Positions 33,455 through 45,110 of a stretch of DNA of 64,000 bases are shown here, in pieces. A model generated the notes under the pieces. It was not told the origin of the DNA. It did no database searches and saw nothing but the letters and a program-made list of their open reading frames with translations. Origin of the DNA: Paulownia fortunei (Eukaryota; Streptophyta; Magnoliopsida; Lamiales; Paulowniaceae); contig CM033105.1 of assembly GCA_019321725.1 (NCBI GenBank), positions 14,583,632 through 14,647,631 of the forward strand, written 5' to 3'. Each line of letters opens with the position of its first letter. Position 1 is the first letter of the stretch. Both the position numbers and the translations under genes were made by a program.

Positions 33455-34438
33455 CATCTAAACGTCCCATGACTCATGGCCAACAATAAAGACGAGTCCA
33501 CCCCATGGGCATCTCAATGCTTAGTAATGGTCACAGCTTGCCTACACTTAGCACATCCCACGACTCATGGCCAACGGACTAAATATGGTAGCGTATCGAC
33601 ATGCCACTACTTTTGATGGAAGGCATGGACGATTGGGTCCTACCCAATAATGCCCATTTATGCTTGATATCGAACTAATAAAGGTTCTCAACTTGAAACA
33701 TTTTCAAGTGAGGGTCATACTAGATTTATTATACAAGGGCTCATCGTTTTCTTTTCTTGTTTATTTAATGTTCACTATCCTAACGATGACAAGCATACAT
33801 CATAAGGAAGCATTAAATAAACACAACATATATCATATACATCCTAAAATAAATAGATGATCATAAGCCTTTAATCCTATACGATCCACTTGAGCCAAAG
33901 TGGATCTAGGTCAATCTAAGGGTGATAATTAAAATGCAAATAGACCTATCTATTATATAAATATATCCCATATATTCATGGGCCTTGTTTCCTCATTTTT
34001 CCTCCGTCTTCATTCAATGTTCTTGTAATGTACGCCAAATTACAAAAAGATTAACCTCACCGCCTAATTCTACTCTCATTACATTTGCTAAAACTACAAG
34101 AAACCTTGGAACAATTCCAATGGGAGATACATAGGAGGCAGATAGAAGTACATCAAGAATAAAACAGAGAAAGGTGAGACTCGCAGGCCTCATTTTAATT
34201 AAAACCCAAAAATAATCAATTATGCATAAAATTAAACCAATCACATTGGCCTAAACTCCATGATCATCCAACTACCATGATTAACATAAATCATCACATG
34301 ATAATGAAAACATATAAATTTACCGATTATGTTATGTGCAATTTCTTTCAAATTTGGGATTTTTAAGAAAAATAATTTTTCAAAAATTAAAATTAACATT
34401 TAATTTTAAAATAAAAATCATAAACTTCACGTAACAAT
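33455..34438. other. Unassigned sequence at CopM left end
   Basis: No coding similarity is recognised. It includes the near-repeat CCATGACTCATGGCCAAC (33468-33485) and CCACGACTCATGGCCAACG (33558-33576), each with an ACTCATGG core. It might be distal CopM leader or a separate fragment. The 76-codon minus-strand frame at 34014-34244 shows no family resemblance. Confidence 0.4.
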
Positions 34439-34439
34439 T

Positions 34440-34790
34440 ATGTATCGAGGCAGGATGGACAACAGTTCAACAAGGTTGCTGCCTGTCGAGGGGTGGGCAG
34501 ACCACCCGTCGGGTGTCTGGGCGCCCGCACGTCGGGTGCCGACTGGCCACCCGACGCACGCACGTCAGGTGCCAGCTGCCCACTCGATGTGTGACGTCGG
34601 GTGGCTGGGGCCCGCACATCGGGTGACAGCGGGCGACCCGGCGCCCAATGTCGGGTGGCTGGGCGCCCGCACATCGGGAGCCAGCGGGCGACCCGGCGCC
34701 CGATGTCACACGTCGGGTGCCGGTGCCCACGCGCTGGGTGATTGGCAGCCCACCCGACGTCACACGTCGGGTGGTCGGCTCCAATTTTTT
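34440..34790. repeat. GC-rich tandem and inverted repeat island in CopM leader
   Basis: It is strikingly GC- and CpG-rich against AT-rich surroundings. Units of about 53 bases built from GGTGGCTGGGCGCCCGCACA, TCGGG and CAGCGGGCGACCCGGCGCCC recur at about 34601-34653 and 34655-34708, with shorter variants on both sides. The CGTCGGGTG / CACCCGACG motif occurs in both orientations. A perfect 10-bp inverted repeat with a five-base loop is at 34750-34759 / 34765-34774. Long open frames on both strands here reflect lack of AT-rich stops, not genes. Confidence 0.8.
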
Positions 34791-35201
34791 TTTAATGTCC
34801 AAGAATTCAAGATTTTCACAAAATCTTGATTTCATAGTTTCTTGATCTCATCAAGAAATTTTGAAAAACTTGATAAAAACTAATTTTCTTAATCAATAAA
34901 TCAACTTATTTGATTTTTTTATTTCTTGCCACGTTTCAAGAAATTCAAGATTTCACAAATCTTGAAATTTTTGGATCAAGAAATTCAACAATTCATAAAT
35001 CTTGAAATTCTTGAAAATCAAGAAATCCAATTTCTTAACTCATCTCAGTTCTTAAAACGTTTTAACATTTAAAACGATTAATAATATTAATCCCAAACAA
35101 AGAAATTAATTGATTCAAAACCAATCACACATATAAATATTTAATCTATCACATATATTAAATAAACATAATCAAAAAGTATCAGAAACGCACAAACCTG
35201 G
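34791..35201 (-). other. CopM leader next to primer site
   Basis: This is non-coding and AT-rich, with a repeated AAGAAATTCAA / TTGAAATTTTTG / TCTTGAAATTC pattern (34830-35030) that gives an irregular tandem array of 'caagaaattc' words. Read on the minus strand it lies directly downstream of the primer-binding site. Confidence 0.55.
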
Positions 35202-35213
35202 GCTCTGATACCA
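35202..35213 (-). other. CopM primer-binding site
   Basis: On the minus strand it reads TGGTATCAGAGC, one base inside the LTR. It sets the minus orientation of CopM. Confidence 0.88.
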
Positions 35214-35214
35214 C

Positions 35215-37345
35215 TATAGGGTTCGCGCGATTCCGAAAAACGTATACGCAGCGGAATTTAAAATTTTTTAAAAACATAAATATATATTACATCATATGTA
35301 ATTAAAACGAATCCTGGAACCCTTTCGCGATTATTCAGTTGTGCATTTTTCTGATAGTTAGAGTACGAAAGTTTCAGAAACTCTTACCTTGATTTGCACT
35401 TCGGCTGATGTAGGGATTGAAATGATTCAAATCGTTATCCCTGCTTGAAAGTATCTCCATGTTCTTCAATTCAAAACCCCTTTGATTGAAATCTGATTCG
35501 TTTCTAGGATCCCAAATGTTATCTCTCTAACAGTATCCACACCTTGATGCCCACTCGTAATCGAATCCTATGCTAGTAGTTTTCGATTCGATAATTTTAT
35601 CCACAACAATTTTGTTTGGAACAAGAACACACTAACAATTAGTGTTTTAGGTGTTTAATTTAATTCTTAATTCAACAATTAAATCAAGAATTAAACTATA
35701 TAAAAGGGTGGTGAACTTTTTGAGATTGAAAGAAAATGGGGATGAATTTTTGGGGATGAAAGAAAACTATTTTTCTTCACAAAAATCTGCAATTAAAATC
35801 CCCATAAAAATATCCAAGAAGATTGTCAATCAAGACTATCACAAGTTTTTTCTATATAGGACTCTTCTTCCTTTCTTATCTCCAACTCTTTTGGTAAGTT
35901 TCCTTATCTCATAAGTACTTTCCTTTTTCCTTATTACCTCATAGAATCCCAATTCAACTTCCTTTAGGAATTCGATTCCCAATCCAATTTCCTAATGGGC
36001 TTCCTACAAGCCCACACCTAATGGGCCTAGGCCTAAGTAATTAATTAAGCTCTACTTTAATTGATCCAATAATTAAATTAATTTATTTAATTAATTAGGC
36101 CCATCTTACTTAATTGATCCAATCAATTAATTAAATATTCCAATTGGGCTTCCTAATCAATTAGGTCCAATCAATTAATCTAATTAATTAATTAAATTAA
36201 TTCCACACTTGAATTAATTTAACCTCATTAATTAATCACATTAATTAATTTAATCCAACACTTAGATTAATTTCTAGGCTATAAATGGACTTGTCCAAGT
36301 TTTGTGTGTGACCCCTTAGGTTCACTTTAAACTAGCCGTGGGATCACAACTCTTGTGACTTAGTTGAACAATTAATTATTCTGATTAATTAATCTGATTA
36401 ATTAATTCTCTTGAAATTAACTCATTAATTCCAAGAACCCACAAGATATGAGAAGCATCTAGCAATGCATCATAACTCCTAGTCTAAGGTGAATGTGCGA
36501 ATCTATTTCAATTACGAATACCATGTAAGTATGGTCCTTCCGTCATCTAATCTCCCGATTGAGCCTATGGCATGGATATTGAGTCGAAACCTTATTAACT
36601 CAATAACTATGTTTCCATTCCTAGTAGCTTGACTCGATGATGAATAATTATAAAACCCCACGTCTAATTTTCATCCAACCTTGGCCAAGGATTTTAGAGT
36701 CAAGTATAGTGGAACATATAAGATATTCACCTATTCATCTAGATAGGTGATGGATCCTTTGTTGGCCACTCATTAATCTCCATACATGAAGATGTTGCAC
36801 CTAATATAAACCCTTGTGATTGTCATGCAATCGGGAAATACATCAAAGTACAACATATCATGCACAAGGTTACCATGGTACCTCAAGTCCAAGGACTAAT
36901 TCTTGCACTATCGTAACGAGAGAATTCCCATTCAACAATAGAATATTTCCAATTTGGGAATTTTCAGGTGGGTTGTTTAGTGTACTTGTTCCCAACAAGC
37001 ACCCGCATACATGCACTAGTGTCTCCACACCAATACCTATGGAACGAGGCATCCTCCTTTCGAGCTTGCATCGTATGTGCAAGTTTCAACGGGATCAATG
37101 ATGTCCCATCTCATTAATCCTTAACTTGGAATGTTTTAAGATCACAACCTTAGAGACATATTCCACGATCACCATCATATGCGCAACCATGCCCCATAGC
37201 TATGTGTGATCTAAGAACTTTATCTAATTCTTACGATGAATTTAAGATAAAGATTGACATTTAAATAATATTAATATAAATAAGAATGATTCGCAAGAGT
37301 ATAAGAATGGCCAGAATAATTGGCACGCCGGGCACTACTCTAACA
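35215..37345 (-). repeat. CopM 5' LTR
   Basis: The + strand opens TATAGGGTTCGCGCG and ends GCACTACTCTAACA. Its reverse complement aligns with 59867-61799 across landmarks such as the GTACACTAAACA segment, the GCATACATG/GGGTGCTTGTT region and the GCGAACCC end. It is about 200 bases longer than the CopP LTR. Runs of TTAATTAA occur at 36030-36430. Confidence 0.85.
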
Positions 37346-38167
37346 ATTATGTGCCTAAGTGATGATACGTATGTGATTATGTGTTGATGCTTTAAGTTAT
37401 GTATGTTTATTATCCTTATACTATCATTGCACTTACATATCATGTCAACGAACACGATACATGATTAAGTTAAGCTTAGAAGCTGACATGAGCATGCAAG
37501 TCCATTTTTGAAAGATACTTGTACCCCAAATGTTTTGTTTCCAAAAGTTTAGTCGGGTGTACATTGATGCTGAGAAGGGTATGAGTGGGAAATAGGTGCG
37601 GGGATCAACGTTCCGACCAAGGGCCTTTATGGCCAAATGTAATGTTTATTGTTAATGTTGATGTGTCGCTTGCGGCAAAATGAAAGTACTTATACAAGTA
37701 TATATTTATGGTTCCAAATAACTAAGCCCACTGCATCCCTGATCAGCTAGATGTCTTACCAAATGAGCTCGCAACTTGGTCAATAAAATGAAAGATTCAA
37801 AAGTTTCCACGACAATGTTCAAATTCAACGTTTCCAAGTTTTTTTTAAGTTGATGTCTAAGTCCAAGGTTTTCAAATTAAAACCTTTTTATGTTTTTTTT
37901 TAAAAGGGGGATACTCGATAAGTTTTTACACAACAAGCATTCATGAGCATGCATTCATGCATGGGTTACTTACTGAGCTTGTTGAAAGCTCATTCTGTAT
38001 TATATATATATTTTCATGTGATGACATCCAGGAGATAGACGGAGATGGCCCAGCGCAGTGACTTGCCCATTGTCTTACATTATTAAATGAACTTCCAGTT
38101 TTAGAACTTTTAGACATGTTTTATTATAGGTTTCATTTTCTTAAGATTTTTAGAGGATAATGTTTAG
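37346..38167 (+). repeat. GypG4 3' LTR remnant
   Basis: It aligns with 28633-29450 of the 5' LTR, beginning ATTATGTGCCTAAGTGATG. It stops near GAGGATAATGTTTAG (38150-38167), where Athila sequence takes over, so the last 200 bases of the LTR are missing. The ends reflect CopM insertion on the left and a deletion on the right. Confidence 0.82.
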
Positions 38168-38687
38168 TCAATAGCAAGCACTTCAAGTGAAAGTCTTATG
38201 GAAAAACAACCAAACGAAGAAGAAATGCAATCAAATGAACAAATAGGGGCTGAGAAGCTAAAATCTACTCCTAACTTTGAAACTTATCCTAAATTTAATG
38301 TTTCCATTCCTTTTCCACAAAGATTTCAAAATAAAAAGATTGATTCACAATTTGTAAATTTTTTGGAAATTTTCAAGAAGATTCATATCAACATTCCTTT
38401 TGCAGATGTTCTTGAGCAAATACCTAACTATGCCAAGTTCATGAAAGATGTGATGTCAAGAAAAAGGTGATTGGTGGAATTTGAAATTGTGAATCTCACA
38501 GAGGAATGTAGTGCCATTTTACAGAAAAAGCTTTCTCAAAAATTGAAGGATCCAGGGAGTTTTACTATTCCTTATACCATAGGAGGATCTTTCTTTAATA
38601 AAGCATTATATGATCTTGGAGCAAGCTTTAATTTGATGCCACTTTCTATTTTTAGAAAATTAGGAATTGGAAAAGTCAAGCCATCCA
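38168..38687 (+). pseudogene. Athila linker and protease fragment
   Basis: It is nearly the same as AthA1 3952-4472: linker frame (EKQPNEEEMQSNEQIGAEKLKSTP... ending MKDVMSRKR) and then FEIVNLTEECSAILQKKL and the protease active site YDLGASFNLMPLSIFRKLGIG. It is probably the continuation of AthA2 beyond GypG4, minus about 1.2 kb. It is fused at 38687 to copia gag. Confidence 0.82.
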
Positions 38688-39196
38688 GGACCCGTATGAT
38701 AGAGGGTTCTTCAGTCCATGATCATGGATTGAAGATGATAGGCCTGATTGGAAGGCTCGAGTCACTTGGAGTCATTATGGATAACGAGCTCTATTTGGAT
38801 CCTATCCTGCAGTCTTTACCTTCTGCGTTTGACAACTTCATTGTCAACTTAAACATGCATAAAATGAAAACTAGCCTTGCTGAGCTAGTTAACATGTTGA
38901 AGACAGCTGAGTCCACATTGAAAAACGACAAGTCGGTCATACTTGTTGGATCCTCATCCAACTCAAAGGTTATAAAGCCCAAGAGAAAAAAGGAGAAAGG
39001 AAAGCGTTCCTCAAAATCCAAAGGCTTGAAGCCAACAGGTGGTGTCTCCAAGAGTTCCAACAAGACCGATGACAAGTGCCACTACTGTGGCAAATCTGGG
39101 CATTGGAAGAGACTCTGCAAGGAGTACATTGCGAGCCTGAAGAGTTCAGGTATTTATTTTATTGAAGTTAACTTATTAGTTAATGATGCTTCTTAG
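38688..39196 (+). pseudogene. CopP gag, fused in frame to Athila protease
   Basis: It holds the copia gag C-terminal half: LIGRLESLGVIMDNELYLDPILQSLPSAF split by typical spacing, LNMHKMKTSLAELVNMLKTAE, a lysine-rich KPKRKKEKGKRSSKSKG stretch and one CCHC knuckle CHYCGKSGHWKRLC. The open frame actually starts at 38471 within the Athila protease, giving a 241-codon chimera with no stop at the junction. The gag ends in a stop just before the protease. Confidence 0.84.
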
Positions 39197-39590
39197 GTAT
39201 TGGATACTAGTTGTAGGTCTCATCTTTGCAATGATTTGTAGGTGATGGTAAGAAACAAGAAGCTAAGTAGAGGAGAGACAGTCCTGCGACTGGGGAATGG
39301 AGCAAAGGTTGTTGCATTAGCCATAGGAAGTGTCAACTTAGCTTAGAAAATGGAGTAGTTTTAGTTTTAAACAATTGTCTTTATGTTCCAGAGATAGTTA
39401 AGAACATTATCTCCATTCTTGTTTTAGATGGAGAAGGTTTTTATTTTTCAATAAAACATGGAAGTTGTTCTATTTTTAAAGATTTACTTCTAATTATCTC
39501 TGGTATATTGATGAATGGTTTATAATCTATTAATCCGCATAACTCCTTTTTCCATGTTCAATAAAGTAAAATAAAAATAGATGATCATAG
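39197..39590 (+). pseudogene. CopP protease region
   Basis: Immediately after the stop comes VLDTSCRSHLCNDL, the copia protease active site (usually DTGCGSH), with the catalytic Asp kept. Then come RGETVLRLGNGAKVVALAIGS and the NNCLYVPEIVKNIISI segment. Frame changes and a stop after CNDL break it. Confidence 0.75.
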
Positions 39591-40490
39591 TTCACAGCTC
39601 TTATATCATGCTAGATTAGGTCATATTTCTAAGAAAAGAATTTATAAATTGGCCCAATTGCTCAATTTTTCGAAATAGCAAGGAATATCAATATGTGAGT
39701 CATGTCTTAAACAGAAAATGGCCAAATCACCATTTGTTGGACAACTGGAGCGAGCCAAAAATCTATTGGATTTTATTCATTTAGATTTATATAGGCCACT
39801 AAGTGTTAGTGCTCGTGGAAACTATCACTACTTTATAACTTTTACCGATGATTATTCTAGGTATGGTTATGTTTACCTTATGAGGTACAAATCTAAAGCT
39901 TTTGAAAAGTTCAAAGAATTCAAATATGAGGTGGAGAAACAAACTGGATAAGTATCAAGGCTTTTTGATCAAATCGAGTAGGTGAATACTTGAGCACAGA
40001 GTTTCTTGATTATCTAAAAGAGAATGGGATTCTCTCTCAGTGGACCCCTCCTACAACTCCCTAACTCAACAGAGTTGCTGAGCATAAAAATCAAACCTTG
40101 TTAGACATGGTTCGATCGATGATGAGTTTTACTAGACTTCCTCTTTCATTCTAGGGCTATGCTCTAGAAACGGCGGTATATTTATTAAATAGAGTGCCTT
40201 CAAAGTTGGTCCCCAAAACACCATATGAGATGTGGTGTGAGAAACCATCCTCTTACATATACCTTAACGTATGGGGGTGTATTGCTTATGTAAAGCAGCA
40301 AGTGGGAGATAAATTGGATAAGAGATCCAGTTAATGTAGATTCGTAGGGTATCCAACGAAATCCATTGGATACTATTTCTACGACCCCTCGGAACAAAAG
40401 GTGTTTGTTTCGAGGAATGCCACCTTTTTGGAAAAGGAGTTTCTATTAGATAGAAATGGTGAAGTCATAGAACTTGAAGAAATTCAAGAA
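39591..40490 (+). pseudogene. CopP integrase
   Basis: The zinc-finger part has LYHARLGHISKKRIYKL and CESCLKQKMAKSPF. The first catalytic Asp is in FIHLDLYRPLSVSARGNYHYF, followed by TFTDDYSRYGYVYLM. The second site, expected as SDRGGEY, reads SNRVGEY after an in-frame stop, so Asp is Asn. The Glu site is AEHKNQTLLDMVRSMM. Downstream ETAVYLLNRVPSK and TPYEMW are typical. Confidence 0.85.
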
Positions 40491-40579
40491 CCATAGAGCC
40501 TCCCTACAGATGCAGTAACAGGCTAACCAGTTGAGGTTGGGCCTTCGAACACACATTCTCCTAAGGGATCCCATAAGAA

Positions 40580-41188
40580 CTTAAAACCACTTGAGAGGTA
40601 TGTTTTTTTTTTGTTAGAAAACAATAAGGAGAATCTTCCCTTGGACGATGATCCAAGGACTTATGGAGAGGCGATGTCGAACATCAACTCGGAAAGATGG
40701 TAACAAATCATGCAATCTGAGATGGGCTCCATGTACTCCAACAAGGTATGGACCTTGGTGGACCCACCATAAGGAATAGTTCCTATCGGCTACAAATGGG
40801 TCTACAAGTGGAAGATTGGAGTAAATGGATAGGTAACAACCTACAAAGCACGACTGGTTGCAAAAGGTTATACTCAAAAGCAAGGAATTGATTATGAGAA
40901 AACTTTTTCGCTAGTAGCGATGCTTAAATTCATTCGGATACTGCTAGCCATATTAGCATATTATGACTACGAGATTTGGCAGATGGATGTGAAGACCATT
41001 TTCCTTAATGGAAACATTAAGAAAGAAATCTATATGAGGCAGCCAGAAGGCTTCATATCCAAAAGAGTGAGCAAAAGGTTTGCAAACTCCAAATATCCAT
41101 TTATGGACTCGAGCAGGCTTCCCAAAGTTGGAACATCTAGTTTGACAAGGCAATCAAATAGTTTGATTTCCACAAAAACCTGGATGAA
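40580..41188 (+). pseudogene. CopP reverse transcriptase, N-terminal part
   Basis: It shows WTLVDPP, IGYKWVYKWKIGVNG, YKARLVAKGYTQKQGIDYEKTFS, then the open frame 40920-41188 with DYEIWQMDVKTIFLNGNIKKEIYMRQPEGF, which retains the first catalytic Asp (DVKT). The sequence is cut at 41193 by TekM. A stop interrupts GVNG/VTTYK and a frameshift follows ISK. Confidence 0.84.
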
Positions 41189-41193
41189 CCCTG

Positions 41194-43803
41194 TGTCACA
41201 TCCTCCAAAAATATGTATGCATATATATATATATATATAAACAACCTATGCAATATAATTTATGCATGTATGCGTGTGTATAACTTTTTTTTTCTAGCTA
41301 GTTAGTTTGACAAAACACTAATAAAGTAAACTGTTTTAACATCCTGTAACACTGTATATACATAGATAGTTATTTGAATGACAACAAGGTCTATCAAAAT
41401 TATCACAAACTCAGACTTATTTACAATGGAGTTTTGAAAGTTATATACATGATAAGGTCACTAATATAATACAATAGACCGTAAAATCAAAAGCACAATC
41501 TATAAAATAGCTTTAACAGGTTGTCATCCAAGTACATTGATCTTTGAAAGCCTATAGGAGCTCCACTGCCATCCCAGTAAACTAGAGGTCTCAAGTCCCA
41601 CCATACTCACCTACAATGTATGAACTACATGACCTAACGCTCAATAAGTAAAAATCATGTATGGTAAGAGTCTGATATAAATCTCATGCAACTTATTTCT
41701 AAGTTGTTATGCTATAAATGTGTCAAGATTGAGTACTTATAAATTAAAGAATTTTTATTCAAAATCACTTCATTTTATTGGGCCTTGGCCCACCTACTAT
41801 GCACCGGAAAGAGCTCTGCACAATATCAATAATCAAATGACCATAAATAAATGACTCAGTCAAGGGGCGATCTCCTGGCGTCACTAGAGGTCCACCCCCT
41901 ACCTTCCACTGTGATTTTCCAGAAATCTTCCCACCGGCGGAGTTAATAAAGGTATAGTCAAGTGGTCCACCCTCTCGTGACCATCAGAGGCACACCCTCT
42001 TATCAACCCCTATGATCCTCCAAGAAATACTATTAGCGGCACCCCAAAATATGAATAAGCACACTTCTCATGCCTCAGTACACTAGTAGTGGCCAACCAA
42101 AACATTTTCTTTCTAAAAACTATTTCTCAAATTATAACGTGCATGCAAGAACCTCAACTATACCCATATGCCGTGCATGCACATGTAAATACTCATGAAT
42201 GGTATATTCAATATAAATGCAAGTAATCTTTCTCTCAACATGTTTCGAGAATCATAAGAATCTTAAAGTACATAATATACTTGTCATCCAATCAATTTAA
42301 ATATTATCAACACATTAGGTACAAATGCTTCAAGACATACTATGTTCACGCATTGTAGTTGCAAATGGATCTTTACTTACCTTTCACTTGGTTCGTGTCT
42401 AGGTTAATTAGTGTTCCTCCCCAACCGTAGATGTGGAATAATCTGTAAAAATATATTGTATGAATCAAAATCCTTAACTGGCAATTTTACTACTCCTAAT
42501 ATCATTTAGACACCTTGAATCTTAAATTAACTAGGTAACAATCAAACATTGCAAATTAGAACCTAAAACATTATGAAATATCCTAAGTACCTTAATTTCA
42601 CATCTTAATGTATGCTAAGATCACCTAATTGACGTGCTATAGCTCTTATAACAAGTCCCTAAATAACCAAAATCAATTACACCATAAATATGTTGTAACA
42701 AGTAAAACGGGACATATTTCCACCTTCTAATTTCCTTGCTGCCACATTAAGTTTCATAGATATTTTGACATCTTAGGAATATTTATTCACTCTCAACTTT
42801 TTATCACACTTAGATTTACATGTATAACAATATAACCATGCCATAAAGTTTCCAAAATGCACGGGTCTTCCCTAATTGAGTCCCCTTCACAGCACACCAG
42901 AACAGATATTCTTACTTTGGTAGTTTTTGAGTGTTTCTTCAATATCATGCCATATTTCAATTTATAACCGTTGAAAATTTATTCCAATACTCTTAAATCA
43001 TATATGAACATGTATATGATGATACTTATAGGTTTTATTCAACATACCATACACTTTTGAAGCCTAAAACATAAGAAGTCAACAAAGTGATAGTTTCTGG
43101 CACAAGTATTTTCTATCAAGTATTTGCAACCAAAAACCCTTTCTTTGTGCACAAACATCTATCTAATAACATCCTAAAACATTTATAAATAATATTAAAA
43201 GATTAATAAGCCAATAAACCTCAAAAGAAATCTGAAAGTCAGGCCAAACCCGTAGGTTAAGCTCACCTTGCATAGTTTTCTTCTTGAACTTGCTTATTTC
43301 TCCTCCCCTTTGCTTGTTTTGCCTTCTTTTTCAGTTGGAATCACTTAGGTCCTAGTTAGAGAGATTTTTCTATGTCTTTAGAAACTGAAATTGTGCAGAA
43401 GAAGGTTCAAGTCATGGCTATTAGCTTAAGAGTGAAGAATAGGTTGAGGTGCTAGCTTGAAAAGTCTAAGCATGAGGTAGTATAGCTTGAGGTGGCATGT
43501 AGTGGTAAAATTTGATTTTCTCCCAAGTCTTGCAGCCCTAATTTTGTGTGTATCACCTATATTTATTTGGTTGCAACCTATCTGATTTAGTCACCATTCA
43601 TTCCCATTGGCAATTCCTAAGTCTGTTCATTCGATTGAGTAGTATGTTCAACCACTAAAATCATGTAATAACATTAGAGGTCTAACGATTAAGAATGTTA
43701 TATATAAGATGTCATTTAGATATTAATGCAAATTAGCATATAAGTAGTATGTGTTTCATGAATCATATTGGTCAATTGAGTAGTGCGAGGCTTGGTTATT
43801 ATA
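41194..43803 (-). repeat. TekM 3' LTR
   Basis: The + strand runs TGTCACATCC to GGTTATTATA. Its first 670 bases match the 58265 LTR. Its 1.1 kb from 42574 matches window start 1-1018. It is also homologous in inverse orientation to both TekP LTRs, showing TekM and TekP are related. An (AT)n run lies at 41220-41239. Confidence 0.88.
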
Positions 43804-43842
43804 TCTTTCCCTCCTTATTAAAATTTCATCCTCAAAATTTAC

Positions 43843-44079
43843 TTACCGAAAGAGTTCTGGATACTTAACTTTCATATCATTTTTCCTTTCCCAAGTAGCT
43901 TCTTCTATTGACTTATTTCTCCATAATATTTTAACCAATGGGATCTTTTTATTTCTGAATTGTTTTACTTCTAATAGAAGAATCTCTACAGGTCTTTCTT
44001 CATTACTCAAATCTACTTTCAGCTCTATAGGTTCATTCTTCAGAATATGAGATGGACTTGCAATATATTTCCTCAACAT
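43843..44079 (-). pseudogene. TekM chromodomain tail
   Basis: This 78-codon frame reads MLRKYIASPSHIL, DLSNEERPVEILLLEVKQF, then PLVKILWRNKSIEEATWERKNDM, ending in KYPELFR. The VKxLWRN...EEATWE pattern is the C-terminal chromodomain of Tekay-like chromoviruses, which in the family steers integration toward heterochromatin marks. It is the best preserved part of TekM. Confidence 0.82.
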
Positions 44080-45110
44080 GGATACATGAAATGCATTGTG
44101 TACTTAAGACATTGATCCATGTAGATCGAGTTTGTAAGTAGCATCCCCAATTCGTTCAATAATATGAAATAGACCAATATATCTAGGACTGAGGTTTTCT
44201 TTCTTTCCGAACTGTATAATCCCCTTCATTGGAGATACCTTTAGAAATACTTAATCTCCTACTGCAAATTCTAACATTATTCTTCTTTGATCAGCATAAC
44301 TTTTCTATTGGCTCTAGGCAGTTTACATTTGTTGACGAATTTGTATCATAGCTTTTGTCATTTCTCGAATCATATTTAGGCCCAAAAGCTTTTTTTCACC
44401 AACCTCATCCCAATGAACTGGAGATCTATATTTTCTACCATATAATGCTTCATAAGGGGGTTATTCCAATAGTGGACTAATAGTTGTTATTATAAGAGAA
44501 TTCCACTAAAGGTAAAAATTTAATCCATTGACCATGAAAATCTAATACACAATCTCTAAGCATATCTTTTAATATTTATATTATTCGCCTCTGATTGCCC
44601 ATTAATCTGAGGATGATATGCAGTATTGAAAGATAATTGTGTTCCCAATGCCTTATGTAAACTCTTCTAGAACATAGACAAAAACCTTGAATCTCTATTA
44701 GAAATAATAGATAGTGGTACCCCATGAAGTCTAACCACTTCCTTTATATATATCTGTGCATAACGGTCCACGGAATAAGTGGAACAAATTAGAAGAAAGT
44801 GAGCATATTTTGTTAGCCTATCAACGATAACCAAATAGCATCGTGACTTTTAACTATTTAACGTAATCCTGACACAAAATCCATAGTAATTCTTTCCCAT
44901 TTTCATTCTAGAATAAATAAAGGTTGCAAGGTTCCTGCTGGTCTTTGATGTTCTGCCCTTATTTGTTGACACGTTAAACATTGTTCTATAAATTGAGCAA
45001 CATCTATTTTCATACCTGGCCACCAGTAATGTGCTATCAAATCTCTATACATTTTAGTAGTTCCTGGATGCATTGAATATGGCGTTGAATGTGCCTATGC
45101 CAAAATATCT
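44080..45110 (-). pseudogene. TekM integrase
   Basis: Heavily interrupted. On the minus strand one can read pieces of RYIGLFHIIERIGDATYKLDL, KYRSPVHWDEVGEK, the HPQ-NGQSE zone near 44580-44640, the RLHGVPLSIIS area near 44700-44740, and the zinc-finger CLTCQQIRAEHQRPAGTL near 44920-44985. Frameshifts and stops occur between most blocks. It ends at 45110, where TekP interrupts; the rest of pol continues at 55201. Confidence 0.78.

Larger units (their letters stand above)
33455..37345 (-). mobile_element. Minus-strand Ty1/copia remnant CopM
   Basis: Only the 5' LTR (35215-37345) and the adjoining leader remain. The LTR is the same family as the CopP 3' LTR in opposite orientation. The right edge is exact: the LTR ends ...CTCTAACA, then GypG4 LTR resumes with ATTATGTG. 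The left edge at 33455 has no LTR and no duplication, so the body and 3' LTR were lost by deletion. No gag or pol is visible. Confidence 0.7.
27678..38167 (+). mobile_element. Ty3/gypsy element GypG4, broken by CopM
   Basis: It has a 5' LTR (27678-29651), an initiator-Met-type primer site, a long leader with an extra reading frame, gag, protease and RT, and the first part of RNase H up to 33454. CopM follows, then a piece of the 3' LTR (37346-38167). Integrase, the rest of RNase H and the first half of the 3' LTR are missing. Stops are frequent throughout gag-pol. It probably inserted into AthA2, since Athila sequence lies on both sides. Confidence 0.82.

Noticed and set aside
34438..34835. 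Long overlapping open frames on both strands in the GC-rich island
   Set aside because: They have proline/arginine-rich low-complexity composition. Openness follows from GC-rich repeats with few stop codons.
41220..41239. (AT)n run and its partner near 58284-58303
   Set aside because: This is an ordinary microsatellite inside the TekM LTRs.
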